A stretch of DNA of 64,000 nt. Origin: Aliamphritea ceti. Lineage in GTDB: Bacteria > Pseudomonadota > Gammaproteobacteria > Pseudomonadales > Balneatricaceae. The position numbers and the translations under genes were made by a program. Where the stretch lies: the NCBI RefSeq assembly GCF_024347215.1, contig NZ_AP025282.1:1550001-1614000 (forward strand), given 5' to 3'. This document shows positions 52,971 to 62,420 of the stretch, piece by piece; position 1 is the first letter of the stretch; each line of letters starts with the position of its first letter. The notes below the pieces were generated by a model. It did not search any database. It saw only the letters and a list, made by a program, of their open reading frames with translations, and was not told the origin of the DNA.

Positions 52971-53003
52971 CAAAAATTTATTTTCTAACATTTCTTGCTT
53001 TAA
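52962..53003 (+). repeat. Probable 14-base tandem repeat at the PhnA-like stop
   Basis: ATTTGCTGACAAAA / ATTTATTTTCTAAC / ATTTCTTGCTTTAA. Unit 1 contains the last two codons and TGA. Each starts ATTT and each carries a stop triplet; identity is only about 8 of 14, and the sequence is AT-rich, so confidence is limited. Confidence 0.45.
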
Positions 53004-53172
53004 AGCTGCGATAAAAACTGCTTATTAATCAAAGTAGGTTAAATATTAATCAGTGCCTTAGTTGGCTATTGGTTATTAGTAAATACCAAACTGATTGAAT
53101 TTAGGCCTTAAGTTTGTGGAATCAGTGTCGATAAACAGACCATTGATCCACTTAATATACAGGGCCTGCACG

Positions 53173-54009
53173 ATGGACATTTCACAGTTACCGTCCTCGA
53201 ACTTATTCAGTAATCCTCTTTCTTCTGACCGGACTCCGGGGCGTAATGAACGATTAGACCCGCCGGGACAGACGCAATCTGATGAAGTATCACGTCGTGG
53301 CAGTTCGCAGGCAGTAGCTGCGTCAGAGCGTTTTACTGCTGCTGAAAGCTTTTCACTGACACTGGAAACCAAAGAAGGTGACAAAGTTACCATCGAGTTC
53401 AGTGGACAGGACAGCTTCAGAGCCAGTATTGCAGGCGTCAGTAATAACAACGGCCAGGCAGCAAGCGTTTCGTTAGAGCAGTCTTCCAGCAGTTCTTTTG
53501 GATTCAGTGTCGAGGGCGACTTAAATGCTGATGAGCTGGATGCGATAACGAACCTGGTAAAAGACATGACAGGCATTGCCAATGATTTCTTCTCTGGCAA
53601 TGTACAGGATGCTTTTAATACCGCTGCTAATTATCAGATGGATGGTGCTGAACTGGCGTCTATGGACTTCCAGCTGACCCGCAGCCAGACATATACCAGC
53701 ACAGCAATGTATGAAAATGTGCAGCAAATGAATGATCCTGGCTTTGGGCTGCAGGGTCTACAGCCAATACGTGAAGGCCTGACAGAACAGCTGGGTAATG
53801 CGCATCAGATTATGCAGGACGCCACTGACTTTACACGTTCACTGCTAAACAACCTGATTGAGCAGGATGGCCGTTATACCGAAGCCAGCAACAATGCTCA
53901 GCAGCAACTGCAGAATAATCTGTCGATGCTGGATTCCATGCTTGCAAACCTCGGTACCCAATCTGGGGATGAAACCCAGTTGCAAGAGGAGCCAACAGGC
54001 GAAGCCTAG
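53173..54009 (+). CDS. Hypothetical soluble protein
   Basis: 278 residues from ATG 53173 (AGGG about 8 bases upstream). Ser/Gln-rich N-terminus (about 1-50), then FSLTLETKEGDKVTIEFSG, a conserved-looking helical block LNADELDAITNLVKDMTGIANDFFSGNVQDAFN, and a Gln/Asn-rich C-terminus with coiled-coil character. No signal peptide. Resembles uncharacterised proteins of Pseudomonas and Marinobacter; I cannot name the family with confidence. Confidence 0.6.
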   Translation: MDISQLPSSNLFSNPLSSDRTPGRNERLDPPGQTQSDEVSRRGSSQAVAASERFTAAESFSLTLETKEGDKVTIEFSGQDSFRASIAGVSNNNGQAASVSLEQSSSSSFGFSVEGDLNADELDAITNLVKDMTGIANDFFSGNVQDAFNTAANYQMDGAELASMDFQLTRSQTYTSTAMYENVQQMNDPGFGLQGLQPIREGLTEQLGNAHQIMQDATDFTRSLLNNLIEQDGRYTEASNNAQQQLQNNLSMLDSMLANLGTQSGDETQLQEEPTGEA

Positions 54010-54344
54010 GCTATGATGAATTTATCTACAGTGAAACAGACAAATTAACCGGTAACTTTTACTTAACGCCGTCCAGTCTGTTTCCGTAAACCGGAATTTT
54101 CCTGGGACTGTTGAGGGCGACAAACCTTTGATCGTTGCTTATGACCGCACATATGTGCGGTTTTTTTTTGCCTGGAATTTATAGTGGCTCCGGTTCACTG
54201 TATTCGGTATCTACATGGCTGAAAAAACTTCAGCTATTCTCAGCGGGTAATTCTTAGCGAAGTAATTTTCTGTTTGCATCAGCGGTGCCTGTTACAATGC
54301 ACGAAATCTGCTTTACCTGTCAGTTAATTCAAGATTGATTCTAT
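54010..54344. other. Gene-free stretch before hrpB
   Basis: 335 bases holding the terminator of the preceding gene (54144-54169) and the presumed hrpB promoter. I see nothing else. Confidence 0.6.
54144..54169 (+). terminator. Terminator of the 53173-54009 gene
   Basis: 7-bp stem ACCGCAC/GTGCGGT with loop ATAT and nine T. Confidence 0.9.
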
Positions 54345-56879
54345 ATGATTTCATTGCCTATCCATGATGTGCTCGACGCGCTTAAGTCTGCTTTGCTCTC
54401 CAGTACTGAGGTAATACTGGAAGCACCACCCGGTGCCGGTAAAACCACCTGTGTACCTTTAGCTTTAATAGATGAAGACTGGCTGAGTGGCCAGAAAATC
54501 ATCATGCTGGAGCCTCGCCGGCTTGCTGCCCGTGCAGCGGCTCAGCGTATGGCGCAGATGTTGGGCGAAAAAGTTGGTGAAACTGTTGGTTACAGAGTGC
54601 GTCTTGAGTCTGCAATTGGTCCGGCGACCCGCATCGAAGTGGTTACTGAAGGCATACTGGTGCGGATGCTTCAAGATGATCCCAGCCTTGATGGGATCGG
54701 CTTAGTTATTTTTGATGAGTTCCATGAGCGTAATCTGGATGCTGATCTGGGGCTGGCCTTATGTTTACAGGGGCGTGAATTATTTCGGGACGAACAGCCG
54801 CTGCATCTTTTAGTGATGTCCGCCACTCTGGACGGTGCTCAGCTGCAAAAGCTGTTGCCGGATGCACCTTTAGTGAGCAGTGCCGGGCGTATGTATCCGG
54901 TTGAAGTTGAATATTTAGGTTATAACACGCAGAAGCCGCTTGAAGAGCAGGTTGCAGCTGCAGTCCGACAGGCATTAGAAAGTGAAACTGGCAGTATTCT
55001 GGTTTTCCTGCCGGGGCAAGCTGAAATTCGCCGTGCTGCTCAGCGGCTCGCATCGATTGAAACCGAGTTTAATGATGCTCGCCTGTTTCCTTTGTTTGGT
55101 GATCTCGATTTTGCACGCCAACAACAGGCAATAGCACCGGCTAAGAAAGGGCAGCGTAAGATCGTTCTGGCTACCAGCATTGCCGAAACCAGCCTGACAA
55201 TCGATGGTGTCAGGGTGGTTATTGATGCCGGACTCAGCCGTTATGCAGCCTTTGATCCGAATACCGGTATGTCGAGATTGCATACCCGACGTTTATCCCG
55301 GGCGGCGAGTATTCAACGTACAGGGCGTGCCGGTCGGACCGAACCAGGTGTTTGTTACCGGCTTTGGTCTCAGGAGCAACAGGATCAGTTAGCGCCACAC
55401 AGTGATCCGGAAATCCTTAATGCGGATCTGGTTCCTTTGGTGCTGCAGCTACAGTCCTGGGGCGTAGATAATCCGGCTGAATTAGACTGGCTGGATTTAC
55501 CGCCTGTAGGTGCGGTGGCCCAGGCAACAGATTTACTGGTAAATCTTTCAGCATTGTCCATAGATGCTGCAACCTCTGTGGTTAGTGTGACTGCTTTGGG
55601 TGAGAAAATGGCTGCTTTGCCAGTACATCCCCGTTTAGCGCGTATGTTGATGCTTGGGGCCCAGCAGGGGCAATTACCACTTGCTGCCGATATTGCAGCC
55701 CTGCTGAGTGAACGCTCCGGAATAGACAGCTCAGACTTCAGCCAGCACCTTGCATGGCTTAAGGGAAAGCTCAGTGGCCGATCGCAGGATGCGCCGTTAC
55801 GTAAGCGTTGTCAGCAGTTAGCCGGGCAATTCAGTCGTCTTGCACTTAAAGAGGCAGCTAGAGACGCAGATCAGAACAGGCTTTCTGCAGCGCCGAATAG
55901 TGCTGATGACTGGCTGGCAATATTACTCAGTTATGCCTATCCGGACAGAATAGCTGCACGGCGCAGCCCTCAGAGTCATGATTACCTGTTAAGTAACGGT
56001 CGGGCGGCACGTCTGCGGCAGCATGATCCGTTACAGAAAGCCGCTTTTTTAGTGATTGCAGAGCAGGGCGGTCGACAAGGGCAGAGTGTTGACCAGATCT
56101 ATGCAGCGGTGGCTTTGAATAAACAGTTATTCGACGGTCCTCTTTCAGAACTGACCGGGATCAGAGACAGTGTTGAGTGGGATATGTCCGCAGAGCGTTT
56201 ACGCAGTGAACGCCAGCGTAGAGTCGGAGCGATTGTATTGCAGCGTTCGGATCTTTCCGATGTGGCTTCTGAATTAAGGGTAAAGGCTATCGTCCGAATG
56301 TTGGCAAAACGCGGGCTGCATTTGCTTAGCTGGGACAGCGCAACTGTATTGCGGCAGCGACTGGCATTTTTACATAGTCAGGAGCCGGATGTCTGGTTGG
56401 ATGTTTCAGATGAAGCACTTACGGCCAGCCTGGCAGACTGGCTGGGTCCTTATCTGGAAAATATCAGGCAGCTGCCACAACTGAAGAAGCTTAACTTGCA
56501 GGATATATTGTTAGCCCGTCTCAGCTGGGAGCAGCAACAGTCGCTGAATAATCTGGCTCCGGTGAGTGTTAAATTACCTGCGGGCAGCAGTGCACGGCTG
56601 GATTATAGTCAGAGCCCACCAGTACTGGCGGTAAAGCTACAGGAAATGTTTGGCTGTACTTCAACCCCGACAATTGGTCGTGGTACAGCGGTGATGCTGC
56701 ACCTGTTGTCGCCGGCGCAGCGACCGTTACAGGTGACGCAGGATTTGGCGAGTTTCTGGAAAAACAGTTATCGGGATGTCCAAAAGGATATGAAAGGCCG
56801 TTATCCTAAACATTACTGGCCGGATAATCCGATGGAAGCCGTGCCCGGAAATTCATTGAAAAAACGTCGTTCAGACTGA
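54345..56879 (+). CDS. hrpB: ATP-dependent helicase HrpB
   Basis: 844 residues, DExH-box helicase of the HrpB type. Walker A GAGKTT near residue 30, motif II DEFHERNLDAD, motif III SATLD, motif VI QRTGRAGRTEPG. A helicase-associated domain and the HrpB C-terminal domain (ending GRYPKHYWPDNPMEA, a family signature) follow. RNA helicase fold; its biological task is unsettled in most bacteria. Confidence 0.95.
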   Translation: MISLPIHDVLDALKSALLSSTEVILEAPPGAGKTTCVPLALIDEDWLSGQKIIMLEPRRLAARAAAQRMAQMLGEKVGETVGYRVRLESAIGPATRIEVVTEGILVRMLQDDPSLDGIGLVIFDEFHERNLDADLGLALCLQGRELFRDEQPLHLLVMSATLDGAQLQKLLPDAPLVSSAGRMYPVEVEYLGYNTQKPLEEQVAAAVRQALESETGSILVFLPGQAEIRRAAQRLASIETEFNDARLFPLFGDLDFARQQQAIAPAKKGQRKIVLATSIAETSLTIDGVRVVIDAGLSRYAAFDPNTGMSRLHTRRLSRAASIQRTGRAGRTEPGVCYRLWSQEQQDQLAPHSDPEILNADLVPLVLQLQSWGVDNPAELDWLDLPPVGAVAQATDLLVNLSALSIDAATSVVSVTALGEKMAALPVHPRLARMLMLGAQQGQLPLAADIAALLSERSGIDSSDFSQHLAWLKGKLSGRSQDAPLRKRCQQLAGQFSRLALKEAARDADQNRLSAAPNSADDWLAILLSYAYPDRIAARRSPQSHDYLLSNGRAARLRQHDPLQKAAFLVIAEQGGRQGQSVDQIYAAVALNKQLFDGPLSELTGIRDSVEWDMSAERLRSERQRRVGAIVLQRSDLSDVASELRVKAIVRMLAKRGLHLLSWDSATVLRQRLAFLHSQEPDVWLDVSDEALTASLADWLGPYLENIRQLPQLKKLNLQDILLARLSWEQQQSLNNLAPVSVKLPAGSSARLDYSQSPPVLAVKLQEMFGCTSTPTIGRGTAVMLHLLSPAQRPLQVTQDLASFWKNSYRDVQKDMKGRYPKHYWPDNPMEAVPGNSLKKRRSD

Positions 56880-57156
56880 TAGCTTTACGAATAAATATAC
56901 ATATTTAGTACTTAGGTCGGGTAGTTTGGGGAGTAATTGAATTGCTAATCTTGCTATGTTGTTAACGCGGAGTTAACGTGCAGCATCGTATATTTTTATG
57001 TGCAATATGTAAGCAGCGTATGTATAGAAACCTGAGCAAAGATCAGGTGTTGGGATGGCTGTGAATATTTCAGGTTTTATCTTTATTTTTCGTGTCTTAG
57101 GCACTAAGAACCTGGTTATTGCACTATACTGAGATTGTGATTCCCGGAGACGGATT

Positions 57157-57645
57157 ATGCAGTTATACCAATACTCAGATTTGAGTGGGCAGTTTTCCCT
57201 GGAGTATTGCCATGGCTTGTCCATGTTTGGTGCTTTATCTGATGAAAGTCTGAGTTTTTTACTCACTCACGGCGACATTTACAAACTGGCAGGTAACGAC
57301 AGAGTTTATTCTCTGGGTGATAGTTCTGATATGTTTTTTGTCATCCTTAGTGGCCAGGCGCGGTTTTATCATCCTAAAACTGATTCCGATGATCAGGTTC
57401 CCCTGAAAGCGTATTTACCTGGCGAACAGCTTGGCTTTGTTGGCATGATTGGGCTACAGGCCCGCCACGGTAACGCCGTCATGCAGAAAGATGGTTATTT
57501 GCTGGAAATATCCAGCGCACTGTTTCATGAACTGTGTGACGTTTTTCCTGAAGATTTCAAAATTTTTATGATTAATGTGACCAGAGAAATGAGTCGTGAG
57601 ATCGCACAGTTGGATAGTATGTGCGGAAATATGCCATCGACCTGA
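57157..57645 (+). CDS. Cyclic-nucleotide-binding-like domain protein without HTH
   Basis: 162 residues; GGAGA before the ATG. A single CRP-type beta-roll (LFGALSDESLSFLLTHGDIYKL..., GDSSDMFFVILSGQARFYHP, LPGEQLGFVGMIG). It ends soon after the C-helix (INVTREMSREIAQLD), so it lacks the DNA-binding domain of Crp/Fnr. The usual phosphate-binding Arg of the cassette is not evident (LGFVGMIGLQARHGNAV), so ligand binding is uncertain. Confidence 0.8.
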   Translation: MQLYQYSDLSGQFSLEYCHGLSMFGALSDESLSFLLTHGDIYKLAGNDRVYSLGDSSDMFFVILSGQARFYHPKTDSDDQVPLKAYLPGEQLGFVGMIGLQARHGNAVMQKDGYLLEISSALFHELCDVFPEDFKIFMINVTREMSREIAQLDSMCGNMPST

Positions 57646-57759
57646 TGGTTGTCTGTTTCTGCCGAGCTTTTCCCATAATCTATGGGATGTTATTTCTCCG
57701 ATAAATACATTTAACGGGATGCATTACATCCCGTATTCATAGCTATATTTCTCAGCTAA

Positions 57760-59043
57760 TCAGATCCCCAACTTATCCCGCAAAGTGTAATACCAGGCCC
57801 CCATCGCTGTGTATGGAATCCGGAAAGTACGTCCACCAGGGAATGGGTATTGTGGCAGACCAGCAAATACATCGAAACGTTCAGCCTGTCCCTGAAGCGC
57901 TTCAGCAATGACGCGGCCGGCAAGGTGGGTACTTGTGATGCCATGACCGCTATAACCCTGCGCATAGAAAATATTATTACCGATACGGCCAAATTGCGGC
58001 AGGCGCATCAGTGTTAGCAGGAAGTTTCCGGTCCATGCAAAATCAACTTTTGTATCCTTCAGCATTGGGAATGTTTTGAGCATTTTAGGCCGGATCAGCG
58101 ATTCTATTTTTCCAGGCTCACGGGCACCGTAAGTAACGCCGCCGCCATAAATCAGACGACCGTCGCCGGATAAACGGAAATAATCCAACAGGTAGTTACA
58201 GTCCTCAACACATTGGTCTTTTGGCAGAAGTTGCTGCTGAAGTGCCGGGCTCAGAGGTTCTGTAGCGATTACCTGCGTACCACATGGCATGGCTTTTTGT
58301 TCCAGCTTTGGCAGTAAGCCATTGAGATAAGCATTACCGGCAACCACAACATACTTGGCCGTGACACTGCCCCGGGCAGTGTTAACCCGGGTTATTGCCT
58401 GCTGATCAATACTGGTAACGGCGGAATCTTCAAAGATACGTCCACCAAGTGATTCAATCGCTGCAGCTTCGCCTAAAGCCAGATTCATTGGGTGAAAATG
58501 ACCGCCACTCTTATCCAGCAAGCCACCTTTATAACGGCCAGTACCAATATGTTGCTGGATCTCAGTTTCACTAAGCAGTTCCAGTTTGCGATGACCGTTT
58601 GCCTGCCAAAGAGCTTTTTTGCTTTCCAGTTCACGCATTTGTTTGTCGTTACAGGCGGCAAAAATACCACCATCTTTAAGGTCACACTGGATGTTAAATT
58701 CATCGACCAGGCCACGGATTATCTCACCACCTTCGAATGCCATACTGGCCATCGCTGAGCCGGTTTCTTTACCGTAATGCTGGTGAATGAAGTCGATATC
58801 ACGACTGTAGCTATGCACAATCTGGCCACCGTTACGACCAGACGCACCAAAAGCTATACGATCGGCTTCAAGGACAACAACCTTAAATCCGGCTTTTGCC
58901 AGGTGAAGAGCGCTGGATAAACCGGTGAAGCCAGCACCGATGACACAAACGTCGGCTTCAATGTTGTCGTTCAGTGCAGGGCGTAGCTGCTTTTCGTTGG
59001 CAGATGCAGCGTAATAAGATGTTGTGTGGGCCTGGGCAGTCAT
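57760..59043 (-). CDS. puuB: FAD-dependent amine oxidoreductase (PuuB/OrdL-like)
   Basis: 428 residues from ATG 59043 (AGAGG upstream); an in-frame extension to 59199 is unlike the family. N-terminal FAD site VCVIGAGFTGLSSALHLAKAG and ASGRNGGQIVHSYSRD, and the C-terminal FAD phrase AQGYSGHGITSTHLAGRVIAEAL. Probable gamma-glutamylputrescine oxidase or a related glycine/sarcosine-type oxidase. gabD at the window end would take the GABA branch product to succinate. Divergent from the LysE exporter. Confidence 0.85.
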   Translation of the reverse strand: MTAQAHTTSYYAASANEKQLRPALNDNIEADVCVIGAGFTGLSSALHLAKAGFKVVVLEADRIAFGASGRNGGQIVHSYSRDIDFIHQHYGKETGSAMASMAFEGGEIIRGLVDEFNIQCDLKDGGIFAACNDKQMRELESKKALWQANGHRKLELLSETEIQQHIGTGRYKGGLLDKSGGHFHPMNLALGEAAAIESLGGRIFEDSAVTSIDQQAITRVNTARGSVTAKYVVVAGNAYLNGLLPKLEQKAMPCGTQVIATEPLSPALQQQLLPKDQCVEDCNYLLDYFRLSGDGRLIYGGGVTYGAREPGKIESLIRPKMLKTFPMLKDTKVDFAWTGNFLLTLMRLPQFGRIGNNIFYAQGYSGHGITSTHLAGRVIAEALQGQAERFDVFAGLPQYPFPGGRTFRIPYTAMGAWYYTLRDKLGI

Positions 59044-59235
59044 AAATACCTCTGTCATTCTGTGGGCGAACATATTCGCCGATAATGTCGCTACAGTATC
59101 GGTAAGCTCCCAATCGCTGATATACCCAGTTGGAGATATTTTGCGTGCCAGTCGCCATTGGTTATTAAAACAGCTATAGTTTTTGGCCGTATGGCACATA
59201 TGTGTCAGAGACGCTGAGAAATAAGGATATTAACC

Positions 59236-59877
59236 ATGAATACAGACACGCTGATGATGTATCTGCTGATTTCATTTTTTTATGTGATTAGTCCGGGCCC
59301 GGCTATCTTGCTGGCGATCTTCAACAGCATTTCCCATGGCATGCGAGCGGTAATGATTGGCGCATTGGGAAATATTACCGGTCTGTTTGTTTTGTCTCTG
59401 GTATCTGTTGGCGGACTTGGTGCTATTTTAATGGCCTCAACCACACTGTTTATGCTGGTTAAGGTGCTGGGTGCCTCGTATCTGATTTATCTGGGCGTAC
59501 GTCAGCTGTTTTCCCGCAAGCGCCAGTTGAAGCTTCAGGAAGAAGGCGGAGCTGAAACTGAACAGCGGGCATGGTTTTCACATTACCGCGAAGGCTTATT
59601 TTTAGCAGTTACTAACCCTAAGCCTATTCTGTTTTTTGGGGCGTTATTCCCCCAGTTTATTGATCTGAACTACGCGCTGGCGCCACAGTTTTCGGTCATG
59701 ACTGGCGCATTCATGTTGTTCTCTTTCATTTCACTGAGTTGCTATGGACTGCTTGCTCAGTCAGCAAAAGGTTTTCTTACTGGCAGCCAGGGAATGAAAT
59801 GGTTTCACCGGGTAACCGGTGGACTGTTTGTCAGCATGGGTGTCGGGTTGCTGTCATTTAAGAGTGCCAGTCAGTAA
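59236..59877 (+). CDS. LysE/RhtB family amino acid exporter
   Basis: 213 residues, six helices, LysE signature SPGPAILLAIFNSISHGMRAVMIGALGNITG and NPKPILFFGALFPQFID. Exports amino acids or amines. Divergent promoter shared with the puuB-like gene; AAGGA about 9 bases before the ATG. Confidence 0.9.
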   Translation: MNTDTLMMYLLISFFYVISPGPAILLAIFNSISHGMRAVMIGALGNITGLFVLSLVSVGGLGAILMASTTLFMLVKVLGASYLIYLGVRQLFSRKRQLKLQEEGGAETEQRAWFSHYREGLFLAVTNPKPILFFGALFPQFIDLNYALAPQFSVMTGAFMLFSFISLSCYGLLAQSAKGFLTGSQGMKWFHRVTGGLFVSMGVGLLSFKSASQ

Positions 59878-59885
59878 TTCTGCAG

Positions 59886-60191
59886 TTAGCTTTTTGAAGT
59901 GCTGCCGCCATCAATTTTATCGCAACTGCCTTCGGGCACGAATATCCAGGCGTTTTTCTGACGGTCTTCCGTTGAGGTACCTGCACAGGCAAGCCCGTTA
60001 GAAAAACAGTCATTCTGGCCTTTCTTTGCTACGCCATAACATTTTTCAAATTCATATACGGGTTTTTCCGGATGGCTAAGGGCCTGCGTTGTATTGCCCG
60101 GAGTTAGCGTTGAGGAAATTTCCAGTTGGGCGCAGCCCTGCAAACTCACAGCAGAGGTGAGTGCCAGAATAGCTTTGGCTTTATTGTTCAT
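59886..60191 (-). CDS. DUF2282 (bufferin BufA1-like) protein with lipobox
   Basis: 101 residues from ATG 60191 (AAGAG 8 bases upstream; a GTG at 60218 overlaps the porin stop). The signal region contains the lipobox-like LQGC at about residues 17-20. The DUF2282 core has the four conserved cysteines: EKCYGVAKKGQNDC, LACAGTS and VPEGSC, with NAWIFVPEG. DUF2282 proteins include BufA1 bufferins, copper-binding peptides modified by DUF692 (MNIO) enzymes with a DUF2063 partner. Neither partner gene is here; the neighbour is a porin 24 bases upstream on the same strand. Confidence 0.8.
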   Translation of the reverse strand: MNNKAKAILALTSAVSLQGCAQLEISSTLTPGNTTQALSHPEKPVYEFEKCYGVAKKGQNDCFSNGLACAGTSTEDRQKNAWIFVPEGSCDKIDGGSTSKS

Positions 60192-60214
60192 AAGCAGACT
60201 CTTTTGATTGATAT

Positions 60215-61348
60215 TCACAGGATGATTCGGACGCCAAGTAAAACGACGTCACCGTCACTGCTACTCTGGTTATCGTTACGCAGATCATAATGATAGTAAG
60301 CAGTGTACAAGCGGGTACGGATATTAAAACGGTACGATGCGCCTATCTGGTATGCTTCCAGCCGGTTGCGTCCGGCTTGCTGAGTATCTCCCTGCCCATA
60401 CGCCTGCTGGTAGAAGCCGCCGTAAGTCCAGGGGCCACTGTTGTAATTGAGGCTGGTTACCCAGCCCTGAGTATTTTCCTGAATACTATTACTTAGCTGC
60501 CCGGAAGTACCGTTATAAGTGGTACTGATCCCAATCGCCAGTTTACTGTTAAAGGTTGCTGAAATGCCTAGATTTGCCGAACTTAAGTCGTCTCGCTGCT
60601 GGCTGCTGATGAGATTCTCAGCCTGTGCGTAGGTATAGCTGCCACCCAGGTGTAGCTGGTGTTCATCCCAGTAATAGTCATAAGTCAGGCCACTTTGAAT
60701 CAGCTGTTTAAAGCCCGGATTATCGTCACTGATATCCGGTGCGTATGAGATGCCGGTGTTGATTCCGGATGCGGAGCGGGGCGCTGCATAAATCAGTTTG
60801 GCTGAGCGGTTGCCGGCCAGCGAGGCGACAAAGCCAAGCGAGCTGAGCTGGTTAATAGCAGTGGCTTCGGTTTGATTTATAAAGCTGCTTTGCAGGCCTC
60901 CAGCCGGGTTGAGGTTGCGTCCGGTAGAGGGGCCATATTCTGCAAAGGTAAAAGTGTAGTTGTTGGGTGCAAAGCCAGTGAGTACGTCCGGTAACCCCTG
61001 ACGTTCGCCAACTTCTATTCGGCCCCAGTCAGACTGAGCCAGTAAGCTGACTTCGCCGACTTCAGGATCCTGGTTATTGCTGCCAGCTGAAGTTGATTCG
61101 AAAGTGATACGGCCGCCGTATTTATTGCCTTCTTCGGTTTCGTGCAGGCCCAGCAGGCGGATGTCTGCATCGGCTGCAATCCTGTCGGTATTTTCTGCGG
61201 CGTTGCCAGTGGTCAGATTAATATAAGCATCGGCAACTACACTGAAATCAGGATGCTTAATCAGCACTCCAGCGCTTGCATTCAGGGGCAGCATAATCAG
61301 TGGCAGCAAACTGACGACTGCATTGCGTGAAATTTTAGAGATTGGCAT
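60215..61348 (-). CDS. Outer-membrane porin
   Basis: 377 residues from ATG 61348 (TTG at 61357 is possible). Signal peptide ending NASAG, then alternating beta-strand pattern with Gly/Tyr/Asn-rich turns, EVSLLAQSDWGRIEVGERQG and a C-terminal strand ending VLLGVRIIL, typical of trimeric general porins. Cotranscribed with the DUF2282 gene. Substrate unknown. Confidence 0.85.
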   Translation of the reverse strand: MPISKISRNAVVSLLPLIMLPLNASAGVLIKHPDFSVVADAYINLTTGNAAENTDRIAADADIRLLGLHETEEGNKYGGRITFESTSAGSNNQDPEVGEVSLLAQSDWGRIEVGERQGLPDVLTGFAPNNYTFTFAEYGPSTGRNLNPAGGLQSSFINQTEATAINQLSSLGFVASLAGNRSAKLIYAAPRSASGINTGISYAPDISDDNPGFKQLIQSGLTYDYYWDEHQLHLGGSYTYAQAENLISSQQRDDLSSANLGISATFNSKLAIGISTTYNGTSGQLSNSIQENTQGWVTSLNYNSGPWTYGGFYQQAYGQGDTQQAGRNRLEAYQIGASYRFNIRTRLYTAYYHYDLRNDNQSSSDGDVVLLGVRIIL

Positions 61349-61422
61349 AAAAGGCAATATCCGGTGAGCAGGTTTGCTGCATTATTCATCTGTTTCCTGA
61401 AACCACTGTGAATATGCGGCTA

Positions 61423-62367
61423 TCAGTTAGTTGTCACTGAAGCGGGGCGAACCTGATTCAGTGCATCCAGAAAGACTTCGATAATTTCATCTTTAGTGGT
61501 TTTTTTCGGCCAGATTGCCCGGTAACTGTTGCGATAACCGTAGGTGTCTTTCATCAACGGCCGCAGTTTATCCTGTAGCCCCCAGCTGGCCACAAAATGC
61601 TCCGGCAGCAGGCCCAGATACTGGCCGCTGAGAATTAAAGTTGCCCGGGCTTCCTGATGGTGAGCCTTGGCGTGCCGATTCCAGTGACGCATATCAGGAT
61701 GAACTTCCCGGCCAGGTAGTAAGCGTGGCGACTCAACAAAGCGATATTCACGCAGCGCTTCAGCAGTTATTGAGGATTCAGCCTGATCGTAAAGGGGATG
61801 CTGCTGGCCACAGTAAAGCAGCATTTGTTCATCGAAAAGGTCCAGAGCGTTGAGTTCATGGTAGCGCCTTGCTTCTACTGTAATGCCAATGTCGACCTGT
61901 TTGTTCAGTACTGCAGTGGTTACTTCATCGGAGCTGAGAGTCGTTATTTCAATGTTTACTTCCGGTGCCTGACGGGTAAACAGATCAAGCGCTTCAACCA
62001 CAAAGGCATTGTGGGCGCCAAGCATATGTTCAGCAAATGCCAGATGCAGCCGGCCGTAAATACCCTGCGTGGAACGGTTGAGCCGTTGGCTGAACTGGTC
62101 CAAAGCATTGAGTAGCTCCAGTGTGGCTTCATAAACAGTCTGGCCCTGTTGTGTCAGGCTAAAGCCGCCGCGCCCGCGTTCACATAAACGCATACCCAGA
62201 CGTTTTTCCAGATCAGATATGTAATTGGAAATTGTTGAGTTGGCCAGGTTGAGTTGCATTTCAGCGGCACTGAATCCGCCCGCCTCAACAACCCCTTTGA
62301 AGACGCGGAGTAAGCGCAGGTCCTGATCGGCTAACTGTCCGCTAATGGCGGCTTTTTTACGGCCCAT
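61423..62367 (-). CDS. LysR-type transcription regulator
   Basis: 314 residues. N-terminal winged helix (LADQDLRLLRVFKGVVEAGGFSAAEMQLN, STISNYISDLEKRLGMRLCERGRGGFSLTQQG) and a substrate-binding domain. Divergent from gabD with a perfect palindrome between them, so it most likely controls gabD and perhaps itself. Confidence 0.92.
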   Translation of the reverse strand: MGRKKAAISGQLADQDLRLLRVFKGVVEAGGFSAAEMQLNLANSTISNYISDLEKRLGMRLCERGRGGFSLTQQGQTVYEATLELLNALDQFSQRLNRSTQGIYGRLHLAFAEHMLGAHNAFVVEALDLFTRQAPEVNIEITTLSSDEVTTAVLNKQVDIGITVEARRYHELNALDLFDEQMLLYCGQQHPLYDQAESSITAEALREYRFVESPRLLPGREVHPDMRHWNRHAKAHHQEARATLILSGQYLGLLPEHFVASWGLQDKLRPLMKDTYGYRNSYRAIWPKKTTKDEIIEVFLDALNQVRPASVTTN

Positions 62368-62420
62368 AATGCGCTCCCGTACATTGCTAAAAAGCGAAGT
62401 TGATAATGTCGCTGAAAATT

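Noticed and set aside
805..53003. CRISPR array as explanation of the short repeats
   Set aside because: Units are 13-16 bases, directly adjacent without spacers, differ between loci, and no cas gene is present.
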